Origin: Betaproteobacteria bacterium
GTDB lineage: Bacteria; Pseudomonadota; Gammaproteobacteria; Burkholderiales; SG8-41
Reading direction: 5' to 3'
DNA length: 30,840 nucleotides
Assembly: GCA_025356695.1 (NCBI GenBank)
Contig: JANXSE010000064.1
Coordinates: 1-30,840, forward strand
The notes under the pieces are model-generated. The model searched no databases. It had not been told where the DNA came from and saw nothing but the letters and a program-made list of their open reading frames with translations. A program made the translations under genes and the position numbers. Positions 1 through 9,052 of the stretch are shown in pieces (position 1 is the stretch's first letter; each line of letters opens with the position of its first letter).

Positions 1-3000
1 TTGCGCCTTGATATCGGCGGCGACGCGATTGAGTGCACCTTTGGCAGCCCCCGCTTTTTGTGACGACAAATGAAACTCCAGCGCAATCGCCGCGAATATG
101 CGGCAGGCCGCCGGCAACACCGCCGGCAGTCTGGTACGGGCGCGACCTTTCTGTGCCTCGTATTCCTTTTTGTTGCGCGGCAGCGCGTCGTCGCCGATGA
201 AGGCGCGGTCGGTAATCGCAGCGACCAGATCTTCTTTCATATCCTCGGCGCCGACTGCGGCGCGCACCTGCATCAACGGCTGCGTCAGGTCACCCACCAC
301 TTTCGCAAGATTTCGCATCTGGTCTTTGAGTTCCAGCCGCAATAGCCGCGTCACGCCGGCGCGCGTCGAGTGTTCGGCGGCGGCGCGCACGTCGAACAAT
401 TTGATCGAGACACTTTCTTCCTCATCGACCAGCGCCGGATAACCGGTGAGCTTGCGGCCGTCGCGCGTAAAGCTGATCTGTTCAGGCAGATCGCCGAAAT
501 CCCAGCCGGTAATGCCGGCGCGCTCGACGCCCGGCTCGGCGCTGCTGAAGGTGAGTTGGGCGGCCTGACCGAGTTCGGCTTTGAGTTTGGCGAGGTCGCG
601 GCCCATGGCGAGCTCGCGGCCGGTCTCGTCAACCACTCGGTAGTTCATTTTCAGATGCGGCGGAATTTCGGCCTTTTCCCACGCCTCAGAAGTGACCGGT
701 GCGCCGATTTTGCGTTGGGCGTAACGCGTGAGTGTGTCAGTCAAACCGGCTGCCGTTTTGTGCGCTTCGGCTTCGGTCAGAAATTCCGTGACGCTGTCGG
801 GCACCGGCACAAAATGCCGCCGCAGCTGTTTCGGCAAACCTTTGAGATAGGCGGCGACTTTCTCGCGCACCATGCCGGGCACCAGCCATTCGAAACGCGC
901 CGCATCGAGCTGATTAAGCAGCGCCAGCGGCACCGTCAACGTCACGCCGTCCAGCGAATGCGTCGGCTCAAAACGATAGGCGAGATTGAGATAGACCTCA
1001 CCCACCGACACGCGCCCGGGAAACTGCGCTTCGCTGACATCGGAAGCCGCATGCCGCATCAGGTATTCGCGCGTCATGTAAAGCAGCTTCGGCTGCGTCG
1101 CTTCGGTCTGTTTGCGCCACTGCTCGAAAGTCGCGCCATTGTGTATGCCCGCCGGCACCAGCGCATCGTAGAACTCGAATAACGCCTGCTCATCAACCAG
1201 CACGTCAGGACGCCGCGCCTTGTGTTCGAGCTCGCGGATTTCGGCTATCAACCGGTGGTTATGCGCGAGAAACGGGCCTTTGGTATCGAATTCTCCGGTG
1301 GCAAGGCCTTCGCGTATGAATACCTCGCGCGCCTCAACCGGATTGATCGGGCCGTAGTGCACGCGTCGCCGCGATATCAGCGTCAGGCCATAGAGCGTAA
1401 CGCGCTCCCAGGCATTGACCATCGCGCGCTTGCGTTCCCAGTGCGGATCGAAGTAATGGCGTTTGACTAGGTGACCGGCAACGCCTTCGACCCATTCCGG
1501 CTCGATCTTCGCGGCACAACGTGCGTAGAGACGCGAAGTTTCGGCAAGCTCCGCTGCCACCACCCATTTCGGTTTCGCCTTCTTCAGGCCTGAGCCCGGA
1601 AAAATCGCAAACTTGATGGCGCGCGCACCTAGGTAGGCATCACCTTCCTCGGTCTTCATGCCGATATTGCCGAGCAGGCCGGCGAGCAGAGCGCGATGCA
1701 GCTGTTCGTATGTCGCCGGCGTCTCATTGAAGGGCACACCCATTTCAGCAACCTGCGTCTGCAGCTGGGCGTGCACGTCGCGCCATTCGCGCATGCGCCG
1801 CGGCGAGAGAAAATTCTGATGCAGGTCATCGATCAGTTTTTTATTGGATTTCTTGTGTTTTAACGCTTCGGTGTACCACTCCCACATTTTCACGAAGGCA
1901 AGAAAATCCGAACGCTCGTCATTGAATTTCGCATGCGCCTGATCGGCGGCGCTGGCGCGCTCGAACGGCCGGTCGCGCGGATCCTGGATTTCGAGTGCTG
2001 ACGCAATAATCAAGATTTCCGTCACGCATTTGTGCTCCTGTGCAGCTATGATCATGCGCGAGATGCGCGGATCGATCGGGAATTTGGCGAGCCGCCAGCC
2101 AATATCGGTAAGCTCGTTGCGTTCATCCACCGCGCCGAGTTCGGCCAGCAACTGGTAACCGTCCGCAATCATGCGGGAACCCGGTGCTTCTAGAAAGGGG
2201 AAATCCTCGACGTTGCCGATTTTCAGCGACTTCATGCGCAGAATCACCGAAGCCAGCGACGAGCGCAGAATTTCCGGTTCGGTGAATTCGGGTCGCAGTT
2301 TGTAATCGTCTTCGCCATAAAGGCGTATGCACACGCCAGCCGCCACGCGTCCGCAGCGCCCGGCACGCTGATTGGCAGACGCGCGCGAAATGTTCTCGGT
2401 CTGCAGTTGCTCGACCTTGTTGCGATAGCTGTAGCGGTTGATGCGCGCCAGCCCCGTATCAATCACATAGTGGATGCCGGGCACCGTCAGCGAGGTTTCG
2501 GCAACGTTGGTCGCCAGCACCACGCGCCGACCGCCAGACGGCTTGAAGACCCGCTCCTGTTCTTCGAAACTCAAACGCGCGTACAGCGGCAATATCTCCG
2601 CGCCCTGTGGATGATGTTTGCGCAGGGTCTCGGCGGTGTCGCGGATTTCGCGCTCACCCGGCAGAAAAATCAGAATGTCGCCGCCGGCGCGTTCACGCGC
2701 AAGCTCGTCGACCGCGTCGACTATCGCCTGCCCCGGTTCTTCTTCCTCGTCGTCATCAGTTTGCGGCGGACGATAGCGCACCTCAACCGGATACAGGCGC
2801 CCGCTCACCTCTATCACCGGCGCGGGCTTGCCGTCGCCGGCGAAATGCTGCGCGAAACGTTCGGCGTCGATGGTGGCCGAGGTCACGATCAGCTTGAGGT
2901 CCGGGCGTTTGGGCAACACGCGCCGCAAATACCCGAGCAGAAAATCGATATTCAGGCTGCGCTCGTGCGCCTCGTCAATAATAATTGTGTCGTAGGCATG

Positions 3001-3408
3001 CAGCAGACGGTCGCCCTGCGTTTCGGCCAGCAGGATGCCGTCGGTCATGACCTTGACGTAAGTATCGTTCGAGACCTTGTCGGTGAAACGCACTTTGTAG
3101 CCGACGGCGCGACCGAGCGGCGTATTGAGTTCGGCGGCTATGCGTGTCGCCACCGTGCGCGCGGCAATGCGCCGCGGCTGCGTGTGGCCGATCATGCCGG
3201 CGACGCCGCGTTTCAGATCGAGGCAGATTTTCGGTAGCTGTGTGGTTTTGCCCGAGCCGGTTTCGCCGCAAACGATGACGACCTGATTGTCTGCGATGGC
3301 GCGCGCGATTTCCTCGCGCCGCGCCACCACCGGCAATGCATCGGGGTAAGTCGGGCGCGGCAGATTGGCAAGCCGCCGCTCGTGATCGGCTGGGCGAACT
3401 CGGGACAT
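1..3408 (-). CDS. hrpA: ATP-dependent RNA helicase HrpA (3' end outside window)
   Basis: This is a DEAH-box RNA helicase of the HrpA family, a cytoplasmic RNA-remodelling ATPase (E. coli HrpA acts on stalled ribosomes). The frame is open for 1136 codons from the ATG at 3408 to the window edge. E. coli HrpA has about 1300 residues, so roughly the last 150-200 residues are missing only because the window stops. Visible motifs are the Walker A GETGSGKTTQ (about residues 48-57), QPRR (77-80), the DEAH box in IIDEAHER (145-148) and SATI (177-180). Motifs V and VI of the second RecA lobe follow (ATNVAETSLT; QRAGRCGR). The long C-terminal part matches the HrpA-specific region (FPGSGLKK, then VKRHYFDPHWE). 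There are few residues before Walker A, so this is a short N-terminus for the family. No Shine-Dalgarno is evident; a TACAAT box lies 10 nt before the ATG. Identification is secure. Confidence 0.96.
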   Translation of the reverse strand, partial: MSRVRPADHERRLANLPRPTYPDALPVVARREEIARAIADNQVVIVCGETGSGKTTQLPKICLDLKRGVAGMIGHTQPRRIAARTVATRIAAELNTPLGRAVGYKVRFTDKVSNDTYVKVMTDGILLAETQGDRLLHAYDTIIIDEAHERSLNIDFLLGYLRRVLPKRPDLKLIVTSATIDAERFAQHFAGDGKPAPVIEVSGRLYPVEVRYRPPQTDDDEEEEPGQAIVDAVDELARERAGGDILIFLPGEREIRDTAETLRKHHPQGAEILPLYARLSFEEQERVFKPSGGRRVVLATNVAETSLTVPGIHYVIDTGLARINRYSYRNKVEQLQTENISRASANQRAGRCGRVAAGVCIRLYGEDDYKLRPEFTEPEILRSSLASVILRMKSLKIGNVEDFPFLEAPGSRMIADGYQLLAELGAVDERNELTDIGWRLAKFPIDPRISRMIIAAQEHKCVTEILIIASALEIQDPRDRPFERASAADQAHAKFNDERSDFLAFVKMWEWYTEALKHKKSNKKLIDDLHQNFLSPRRMREWRDVHAQLQTQVAEMGVPFNETPATYEQLHRALLAGLLGNIGMKTEEGDAYLGARAIKFAIFPGSGLKKAKPKWVVAAELAETSRLYARCAAKIEPEWVEGVAGHLVKRHYFDPHWERKRAMVNAWERVTLYGLTLISRRRVHYGPINPVEAREVFIREGLATGEFDTKGPFLAHNHRLIAEIRELEHKARRPDVLVDEQALFEFYDALVPAGIHNGATFEQWRKQTEATQPKLLYMTREYLMRHAASDVSEAQFPGRVSVGEVYLNLAYRFEPTHSLDGVTLTVPLALLNQLDAARFEWLVPGMVREKVAAYLKGLPKQLRRHFVPVPDSVTEFLTEAEAHKTAAGLTDTLTRYAQRKIGAPVTSEAWEKAEIPPHLKMNYRVVDETGRELAMGRDLAKLKAELGQAAQLTFSSAEPGVERAGITGWDFGDLPEQISFTRDGRKLTGYPALVDEEESVSIKLFDVRAAAEHSTRAGVTRLLRLELKDQMRNLAKVVGDLTQPLMQVRAAVGAEDMKEDLVAAITDRAFIGDDALPRNKKEYEAQKGRARTRLPAVLPAACRIFAAIALEFHLSSQKAGAAKGALNRVAADIKAQ

Positions 3409-3418
3409 GGCGCGGCGG

Positions 3419-3424
3419 ATTGTA
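3419..3424 (-). promoter_or_regulatory. Candidate -10 box of hrpA, nearly leaderless
   Basis: The minus strand reads TACAAT, five of six matches to the sigma-70 -10 consensus, ending 10 nt before the hrpA ATG. Transcription starting 6-7 nt downstream would leave a 5' leader of only about 4 nt. I see no good -35 box at the usual distance, so this is a weak call based on the -10 alone. Confidence 0.35.
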
Positions 3425-3490
3425 ACGCAAGGCTCGCGCTCGCCGCGGACTTGCTATTGCAAATCGGGCGCGGCGCGTCCGGTACCGTTT

Positions 3491-4120
3491 TTAATACTTG
3501 AGTGCCGGATTCAGACTGTAGATACCGGTGATGCTGTCTTTTGCCAACACATGCCCCTGGATGGCCTCCAGCACGGCCGGCCCCTTGAATATGCCCTCAA
3601 CCGGACAGCGCGCAAAATCCAGCGCATAAAGCGTAAACACATAGTGGTGCAGGATGGTGTCGTTCCACGGCGGGCAGCAACCGTCGTAGCCGAAATAGTT
3701 ACCCACCATATCCTTGTCGGTGGAGAACCACCAGGTGTAATCGTTGATGCCCTGGCGCGTGCCGTGCGGGCCATCGGGCCCCGGCTTGCCGCGCGGCGTG
3801 ATGCCATCGGAAAACTCGCCGGCAGCGATTGAGATCACAGTGGCCGGCAGGTCGACCAGCGCCCAGTGATAAAAATCAACGCGCGGCAGCGTCGCTGCAA
3901 TGCTGCGGCCTTCCTGATTAACGTCGTCGGCCACGCTCGGCACATCATAGTCATAGCAGATCAACGCAAAGGATTTGGTGCCGGCCGGCGCCCCGCTCCA
4001 CGCCAGCTGGGGATTGCGGTTTTTCGACATCGTGATGTGCGTTTTGGCGTCAATTACGCAGAACGCGAATTCGCCCGGCAGCGCGCCGTTGTTCTGGAAA
4101 CTGGAACTGGTGAGTTTCAT
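3491..4120 (-). CDS. YbhB/YbcL family (PEBP-like, Raf kinase inhibitor-like) protein
   Basis: A protein of 209 residues in the phosphatidylethanolamine-binding-protein superfamily, bacterial YbhB/YbcL branch. It starts MKLTSSSFQNNG and has the family core: NPQLAWSGAPAGTKSFALICYDYDVP (the ligand-site D-x-D-x-P motif), then FYHWALVDLP, then the GPDGPHG loop and HHYVFTLYALD. I chose the ATG at 4120 because GGAGGA lies 5 nt upstream; an in-frame ATG six codons earlier (4138) has no such site. There is no signal peptide, so it is probably cytoplasmic. The molecular role of bacterial members is poorly known, and no kinase partner is visible here. A 70-nt spacer separates it from the hrpA promoter, so it probably forms its own unit. 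Confidence 0.9.
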   Translation of the reverse strand: MKLTSSSFQNNGALPGEFAFCVIDAKTHITMSKNRNPQLAWSGAPAGTKSFALICYDYDVPSVADDVNQEGRSIAATLPRVDFYHWALVDLPATVISIAAGEFSDGITPRGKPGPDGPHGTRQGINDYTWWFSTDKDMVGNYFGYDGCCPPWNDTILHHYVFTLYALDFARCPVEGIFKGPAVLEAIQGHVLAKDSITGIYSLNPALKY

Positions 4121-4255
4121 CGCGTCCTCCGCTGGCATTGATTACCGGCGATTATATCAAGCGCCCCCTAAAGTCCAGACCATTGCCGGCCGTTATCAGT
4201 CAGGACAGGCGTGGCGAGTATGACCAGCGCCGTAAATAAACGGGAAGGAGTCATC

Positions 4256-4705
4256 ATGAAATTTATTCACTGGTTTGTTGTATCGGTCATTGCGATGACC
4301 GCGTTGCCGGTGTTGGCCGAGGAAACCGCGCCGGGCGCCATTGTCGGCAAGGTCGAGAAATTTTACGTGCGCGAATCAAACAATTTCTATATCGAAAAAA
4401 GCCTTGTGCGCAAACCGCGCGACGCCGAAGAATGGACCGAAGTGCGTTTTGCAGCACCATTGGCCGATGGCCGGAGGTCGGAAATCGTGCGCCTGCCTGA
4501 ATCCGCCAAAGTGGAGCGTGGCGATCTCGTCAGCACACAACTCGCTGACAAGCGCGATTTCGTGCGCGGGCTGATTCCCGACGTAAGCCGCGTGGTATCT
4601 CTGGTTGCCAAACACGACACGCTGGCCGCAATGATGTTCGATCTGCCGAAACCGGCACCGCTGGCAGTTATACCGTTCGTGCAGACCTTGCAATCAATGC
4701 GTTAA
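4256..4705 (+). CDS. Small secreted protein of unknown function
   Basis: A 149-residue protein that I do not recognise. It has a clear Sec signal peptide: MKF, a hydrophobic core FVVSVIAMTALPV and a probable cleavage site after VLA (about residue 21). The mature part contains a short beta-rich stretch (GAIVGKVEKFYVRESNNFY) and later GDLVSTQLADKRDF, which may be one small barrel-like domain followed by a helical tail; this is a guess. The ATG at 4256 is preceded by GGAAGGAG at a good distance, so longer in-frame starts at 4211 are unlikely. It probably resides in the periplasm. It is convergent with the aminopeptidase gene, leaving only 4 nt between the two stop codons. Confidence 0.75.
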   Translation: MKFIHWFVVSVIAMTALPVLAEETAPGAIVGKVEKFYVRESNNFYIEKSLVRKPRDAEEWTEVRFAAPLADGRRSEIVRLPESAKVERGDLVSTQLADKRDFVRGLIPDVSRVVSLVAKHDTLAAMMFDLPKPAPLAVIPFVQTLQSMR

Positions 4706-4709
4706 GGTT

Positions 4710-5765
4710 TCAGGGCATTGCAAGCGCGGCATCGCGCTCGTTTTTGGGCAGCGCCGCGAGTCGCCGCACCTCGGCAAAAAAGGCGGCGAAATCGTCGTTC
4801 TGCCGCGCCAGCAATCGTTGCATGGCCGGCAGCAGCGCGTGATAGAGCGAGAACGACGCCAGCTGGGCGTTATTGGCATGCTCGAAAAACGCGTCATAGC
4901 CTGAAAAACCGCCCCACTGCTGTTTGAGTTGCGCGTAATCGCGCTGCAATTCGGCGAACATTTCTGCTTTGCGCATGCGCATCTCCCCGGGCGCAATGCG
5001 CAGCCTGTAAAGCCCGGCCAGCCGTTCGCGCGCGCCAAGCACGAGCGCGGCAAACTGCACACGGCGCTCGCGTGTGCGCACAGCAGCGGCCTGCATTGCC
5101 GCGTCGCCGTGCTGCGTTATCCAGCGGTCGACACCGGCGTTTTCGACCGCGCTTGCAAACGACTCGTTGAATTCAGTATCACCTTTCACATAAATAACCT
5201 GGTGCGCGAGCTCGTGAAAAATCAAACGCGCCAGTTCGTATTCCGGGTATTGAATGAAGGTGTTGAGCAGCGGATCGTCGAACCAGCCGAGCGTCGAATA
5301 CGCCGGCACACCGCCAACGCGTACATCCAGGCCTTCCGCCTGCAAGGAGGCGCCATAGGCTTCAGCCGCCTCCTGCGAGAAATAGCCGCGATAACCGACA
5401 CAGCCGGCAAACGGAAAACACCATTGCCGCGCTTCAATGGAAAACTCAGTCGCCGCAAATACATTCCACACCACGAACGGCCGTTTGAGGTCGGCATAGC
5501 TGCGATAACTGCCGTTATCGGGCAGATGCAGTTCGCTGCTGGCGAATTGCCGGATGGCTGAAGCGCGTTCGAGTCTGCGCTTAAGCAGATCCGGTGCGGC
5601 CGGATCCGCAAGCACGCTCTCAACCGGCTGGCGCGCCGCATTCAACTGCAGTTGCCCGTTGATCGACTGCAGGTAATAACCGAGGTCGGCACAACCGGAC
5701 AACAACAACAGCAGCATCGCCGCCGCGACCAGCGCGCGCGGCCGCTCAGGCCGCTGCAGTTGCAT
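4710..5765 (-). CDS. Putative lipoprotein aminopeptidase (PF10023-type, HExxH)
   Basis: A 351-residue predicted zinc metallopeptidase of the proteobacterial 'Aminopep' family. A lipoprotein signal (ALVAAAMLLLLLSGC, lipid-bearing Cys about residue 25) puts it in the cell envelope. The zinc site is visible as HELAH (184-188) with a downstream glutamate in NESFAS (about 201), the arrangement expected of gluzincin peptidases. The motif WNVFAATEFS and the GYRGYF segment are also typical of this family. The start at 5765 gives the proper signal peptide and overlaps the end of the hydrolase gene upstream by 20 nt. There is no strong ribosome site, so translational coupling is likely. It is the last gene of a three-gene set (phosphatase, hydrolase, aminopeptidase). 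The substrate is unknown. Confidence 0.85.
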   Translation of the reverse strand: MQLQRPERPRALVAAAMLLLLLSGCADLGYYLQSINGQLQLNAARQPVESVLADPAAPDLLKRRLERASAIRQFASSELHLPDNGSYRSYADLKRPFVVWNVFAATEFSIEARQWCFPFAGCVGYRGYFSQEAAEAYGASLQAEGLDVRVGGVPAYSTLGWFDDPLLNTFIQYPEYELARLIFHELAHQVIYVKGDTEFNESFASAVENAGVDRWITQHGDAAMQAAAVRTRERRVQFAALVLGARERLAGLYRLRIAPGEMRMRKAEMFAELQRDYAQLKQQWGGFSGYDAFFEHANNAQLASFSLYHALLPAMQRLLARQNDDFAAFFAEVRRLAALPKNERDAALAMP

Positions 5766-6396
5766 GATCGAAACTGCCGTTGTGCAGAAATGCGGCGGTT
5801 TGAACAGAGACATCGCTCGAGAACAGCATGCCCGAATGCGATACCGGCAACACAATACTGTCGCGCATTCCAGGCAATACTGTTTCCGCAACCGCGACAA
5901 CCCCATCGTTCGGTTCGGGTAGTGTGGGAGCAACGAACATGCCGAGGCCGAATTGATGCGAGCCGGCAATCACGCCGATCTCGCGTCCGGGAAAACCTGC
6001 GGGCTTGTCGCGCGCGAACCATTCGGCGAGGCTGTGCCCCATCGCCATCGCGCCGAGATCATGGCTGCCCAGCGCGCGTGCGGCATAACTGCCCTGAAAC
6101 GGCGTGCCCAGCAGCACAAGCCGACCCGGCGGCAGCGCCGGCGTCGATTCAAGCATATGCAGGATCACCAGCCCGCCCAGGCTATGACCAACCCAGTGAA
6201 TTTGCGGCGCATTGAGAGCCAGCGCATAGTCCGCCAGCTGCTGCGCGTTTTCGGTGAGCGTCGGCGCCACCGACGAATACGAATAACAGCGCGCATCGAA
6301 ACCGCTGCCGTCAAGATGATGGCGCAGCAACTCCATCACGATGCCGTGCATCCACACGCCGTGCACGAGGATGGTAACGGGCGGCGCGACGCTCAC
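5746..6396 (-). CDS. Alpha/beta hydrolase, lipase-like
   Basis: A 216-residue alpha/beta-fold hydrolase. The oxyanion region VHGVWMHG lies at residues 11-18, the nucleophile elbow GHSLGG at 70-75 (Ser72), an acid candidate in EPNDGVV (Asp164) and the catalytic His in PVSHSGML (His187). The composition resembles PGAP1-like/triacylglycerol-lipase proteins that are short and lack a lid domain. I place the start at the GTG of 6396 because its GTGA overlaps the stop of the phosphatase gene by 4 nt. This is a classic coupling arrangement and makes the protein begin directly before the first beta strand. There is no signal peptide, so it is probably cytoplasmic. The substrate cannot be told. Confidence 0.88.
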   Translation of the reverse strand: MSVAPPVTILVHGVWMHGIVMELLRHHLDGSGFDARCYSYSSVAPTLTENAQQLADYALALNAPQIHWVGHSLGGLVILHMLESTPALPPGRLVLLGTPFQGSYAARALGSHDLGAMAMGHSLAEWFARDKPAGFPGREIGVIAGSHQFGLGMFVAPTLPEPNDGVVAVAETVLPGMRDSIVLPVSHSGMLFSSDVSVQTAAFLHNGSFDHATAAA

Positions 6397-7019
6397 GTGG
6401 TGGTCCGCATTCCCTCTTCGAGATGGCTGCCGTCGCCCCATACCTCGATAAACCATGTTTTGCCGTCGTGGCGCAGATGATTGATGCCCGCATTGACCAG
6501 TTCATGTACGCGCGGCTCTTCGGGCGCTATGCCCATGGCGAGGCGATAAAACACATCGAGCACAAGGCCGTGGGTGACCACCACCAGCTGCTGTTGCGGA
6601 TGGCGCGCGATGATGTCGTCCATGCAGGCGACCGTGCGTGCGCGGAATTCGGCGCCGCTCTCGCCGCGCGGCATGGCGACCTGCTGATCGCGGCTTTTGA
6701 AGCGCGCGTAATCGTCGGGGTAACGCGCAATCATTTCATCGCGTGTCAAACCTTCAAACACACCAAAGTTGCGTTCACGCAGGCGCGGCTCGACGACAAT
6801 GCTGTGGCCAGTGGCCTCGGCGACGCAACGCGCGGTGTGGTAGGCGCGCCCGGAGTCGCTGCTGTAGAGCGCATCGAATTTCATCCTGGCGAGCCGCTGA
6901 CCAAGCAGCTGCGCCTGCCGCAGTCCGGTCGCCGACAGCGGGCTGTCGGAATGGCCCTGCATGCGGCGCTGCTTGTTCCACTCGGTCTCGCCGTGGCGTA
7001 TCAAAATCACCTGCGTCAT
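6393..7019 (-). CDS. Histidine phosphatase family protein (GpmB/CobC-like)
   Basis: A 208-residue member of the phosphoglycerate mutase-like histidine phosphatases. The phosphorylated His is in LIRHGETEWN (His9). The second core arginine lies in SSDSGRAYHTA, the acid in RLRERNFG (about Glu82), and the second catalytic His in VVVTHG (His150). Length and layout fit the GpmB/CobC/phosphoserine-phosphatase-like branch rather than the cofactor-dependent mutase. I prefer the ATG at 7019, which gives the canonical MTQVILIRHGE opening; a GTG five codons upstream is possible. It is the first gene of the set continuing into the hydrolase (4-nt overlap) and aminopeptidase genes. It is divergent from the TauE-type permease gene, about 77 nt apart. 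Small phosphate esters are the likely substrates. Confidence 0.92.
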   Translation of the reverse strand: MTQVILIRHGETEWNKQRRMQGHSDSPLSATGLRQAQLLGQRLARMKFDALYSSDSGRAYHTARCVAEATGHSIVVEPRLRERNFGVFEGLTRDEMIARYPDDYARFKSRDQQVAMPRGESGAEFRARTVACMDDIIARHPQQQLVVVTHGLVLDVFYRLAMGIAPEEPRVHELVNAGINHLRHDGKTWFIEVWGDGSHLEEGMRTTT

Positions 7020-7079
7020 GCTTTTACGCCTCACTCTTCACGCCTCTCAGCTCACGCATTATAGAGTATGGCGCTTCTG

Positions 7080-7085
7080 TATACT
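7080..7085 (+). promoter_or_regulatory. Candidate -10 box for the TauE/SafE gene
   Basis: TATACT matches the -10 consensus at five of six positions and lies 11 nt before the ATG at 7097, so the leader would be about 4-5 nt. I see no convincing -35 hexamer. No Shine-Dalgarno precedes the start, which fits a very short leader. Confidence 0.4.
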
Positions 7086-7096
7086 GCGCACAGCCC

Positions 7097-7840
7097 ATGC
7101 CGTTCGAACCCGACACGCTGCTGATCATCACCGCGATTGCCTTCGTTGCCTATGTGCTGTTCGCGCTGTCGGGCTTCGGCTCAAATCTAATCACGACGCC
7201 GCTGCTCGGCCTGCTGTTTCCGCTTACCTATGTATTGCCGATGCTGGCGACGCTGGATTTCTGCGCCGCCATGCGCATCGGTTTTCAGTCGCGCGGGCAC
7301 CTGCTGAAACGCGAACTGGTCTGGCTACTGCCCAGCCTCGGGATCGGCATCATCGCCGGCACCACCTTGCTGGTGAACCTGCCGCCAGCCATCACATTGG
7401 GCACGCTCGGCGCCGCCATAGCCGCTTACGGCGCTTACTCATATAAGGAGCGCACTGTCAGTTTTCGCCTGCCGCAATGGGCTGCCATCCCCTGCGGCAT
7501 CGGCGGCGGCGTGTTGTCCGCGCTGTTCGGCACCGGCGGGCCGGTCTATGTGACTTATCTCGCCGCGCGCGGCCACGATCCACGCGAAGTGCGCTCGACC
7601 ATTACCGCACTGCTGACCCTCACCGCATTCACGCGCATCGGGCTCTATCTGGTTTATGGCCTGTATGCGCAGGACAACGTGCTCTGGTACGCGCTGGCCG
7701 CCGCACCGGCGATGCTCGCCGGCATTTATCTCGGCCACCGTCTGCATCTCAGTCTGTCGAAGCGCCATCTGATGCAATGCATGGCGGTGCTGTTAATCGT
7801 CAGCGGAATATCACTGCTGCTGCGCGCCGCAACCGTTTAG
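7097..7840 (+). CDS. TauE/SafE family membrane permease (sulfite/anion exporter type)
   Basis: A 247-residue integral inner-membrane protein of the TauE/SafE (DUF81) family, whose members are linked to export or import of sulfite, sulfoacetate and other small anions. It is almost entirely hydrophobic, with about seven or eight membrane spans. The two family half-repeats are visible: the first carries LSGFGSNLITTPLLG near the N-terminus, and the second carries GIGGGVLSALFGTGGPVYVTYL near the middle, both with the small-residue G-x-G-x-N/G-P pattern. The start at 7097 places the first span directly after MPFEPDTL; longer in-frame extensions overlap the phosphatase gene and look unnatural. It is convergent with the aminotransferase gene, 12 nt between stops. 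The substrate is unknown. Confidence 0.9.
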   Translation: MPFEPDTLLIITAIAFVAYVLFALSGFGSNLITTPLLGLLFPLTYVLPMLATLDFCAAMRIGFQSRGHLLKRELVWLLPSLGIGIIAGTTLLVNLPPAITLGTLGAAIAAYGAYSYKERTVSFRLPQWAAIPCGIGGGVLSALFGTGGPVYVTYLAARGHDPREVRSTITALLTLTAFTRIGLYLVYGLYAQDNVLWYALAAAPAMLAGIYLGHRLHLSLSKRHLMQCMAVLLIVSGISLLLRAATV

Positions 7841-7852
7841 CGCACCGCGCGG

Positions 7853-9046
7853 TCAACGCGAGCGCAAAAATTCCGCAATACGCCTCACACCTTCGGCCAG
7901 CACCGGCACCGCACTCGTATAGGCAAAACGCGCATGGCGTTCAGCGGCGTTGACGCCGAAATCCGCACCCGGTGTGATCGCCACACCGGCCGTTTCGAGC
8001 AGATCGCGCGCGAAGGCAAAACTATCGGTACACAACGCACCGCAATCGGCATAGATATAGAACGCCCCCTGTGGCACCACCGGCACGCGGAAACCGATGT
8101 CGTGCAATGCCGGCAGCAGAAAATCGCGGCGCGCCTTGAATTCGGTGCGCCGTGCTTCGAGTATCGCAATGGTCTCCGGCTCGAAGGCCGCCAGCGCGGC
8201 GTGCTGTGACGGCGTAGGTGCTGACAGATAAATATTCTGCGACAGCTTTTCGAATTCACGCACGTACGTCTCCGGCACCACCATCCAGCCGAGACGCCAG
8301 CCGGTCATGTTGAAATACTTGGAAAAACTGTTGATGACGAACAACTCATCGCTGAACTTCAGCGCGGTGGTGTATTCATCGCCGTAAACGAGGCCGTGAT
8401 AAATCTCATCGACGATCAGCGCGCCGCCGCGCTCATGCGCGATCGCGGCGATTTTCTGCAGCGCCGCCTGTGGCATCAGCGTGCCGGTCGGGTTAGACGG
8501 CGACGCCACCATGACGGCGCGCGTGCCTTTATTCCAGCGCTGCGCAACCAGTTCCGGCGTCAACTGATAGCTGCTGTCGGCACCGACGGCGATTTCATCG
8601 GCCACCCCGCCCATCATGCGCACAAAATTGCGGTTGCAGGGATAACCTGGGTCGGCCATCAGAACTTCGTCGCCGGCATCGATCAACACTGCAATGGCCA
8701 GCAGCAACGCGCCGGACGCACCCGATGTGATGATGATGCGCGAAGGCGATACCTCAACACCGTAACGCGTGCGGTAAAACCGTGAAATCGCCGCGCGCAG
8801 TTCCGGCAGCCCCAGGGCCGGCGTATAAAACAGTTTTCCGGTCTCAATCACACGCATCCCGGCATCGCATATCGGTTTTGCCGTCGGGAAATCGGGTTCA
8901 CCGATTTCCATGTGCACTATGGAACGCCCCGCCGCCTCAAGTTCACGCGCGCGCGCCAGCAGCTCCATCACATGAAACGGCGCAATGCCGGCAAGGCGCG
9001 ACGCAATGCGTGCCGGTTGCAGCAGGGATTTCGAAACAGAAGTCAT
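7853..9046 (-). CDS. PLP-dependent class I/II aminotransferase
   Basis: A 397-residue fold-type I aminotransferase of the aspartate/alanine aminotransferase superfamily. The PLP lysine is in INSFSKYFNMTGWRLGW (Lys243), with Arg251 in the same block for the substrate carboxylate. SPSNPTGT carries the cofactor-binding Asn (185), VDEIYHGL holds Asp213 and Tyr216, and MEIGEPDFPT is the N-terminal substrate-gating segment. The full length is present. The ATG at 9046 gives a normal N-terminus and lies exactly 6 nt after a CATAAT box, so the message would be leaderless; an extension to 9259 runs through the EAL remnant and is rejected. Alanine, aspartate or an aromatic/branched amino acid could be the substrate. 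Sequence reading does not decide which. Confidence 0.94.
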   Translation of the reverse strand: MTSVSKSLLQPARIASRLAGIAPFHVMELLARARELEAAGRSIVHMEIGEPDFPTAKPICDAGMRVIETGKLFYTPALGLPELRAAISRFYRTRYGVEVSPSRIIITSGASGALLLAIAVLIDAGDEVLMADPGYPCNRNFVRMMGGVADEIAVGADSSYQLTPELVAQRWNKGTRAVMVASPSNPTGTLMPQAALQKIAAIAHERGGALIVDEIYHGLVYGDEYTTALKFSDELFVINSFSKYFNMTGWRLGWMVVPETYVREFEKLSQNIYLSAPTPSQHAALAAFEPETIAILEARRTEFKARRDFLLPALHDIGFRVPVVPQGAFYIYADCGALCTDSFAFARDLLETAGVAITPGADFGVNAAERHARFAYTSAVPVLAEGVRRIAEFLRSR

Positions 9047-9052
9047 GGCGCC

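Noticed and set aside
370..3237. Long plus-strand open frames across the first 3 kb.
   Set aside because: They are antisense to the continuous hrpA frame, which has all helicase motifs in order; the plus-strand translations have no recognisable domain.
7844..7853. Palindrome ACCGCGCGGT between the convergent TauE and aminotransferase genes.
   Set aside because: It has no loop and no T-run and is only 10 nt long; this is expected by chance in GC-rich DNA, so I do not call a terminator.
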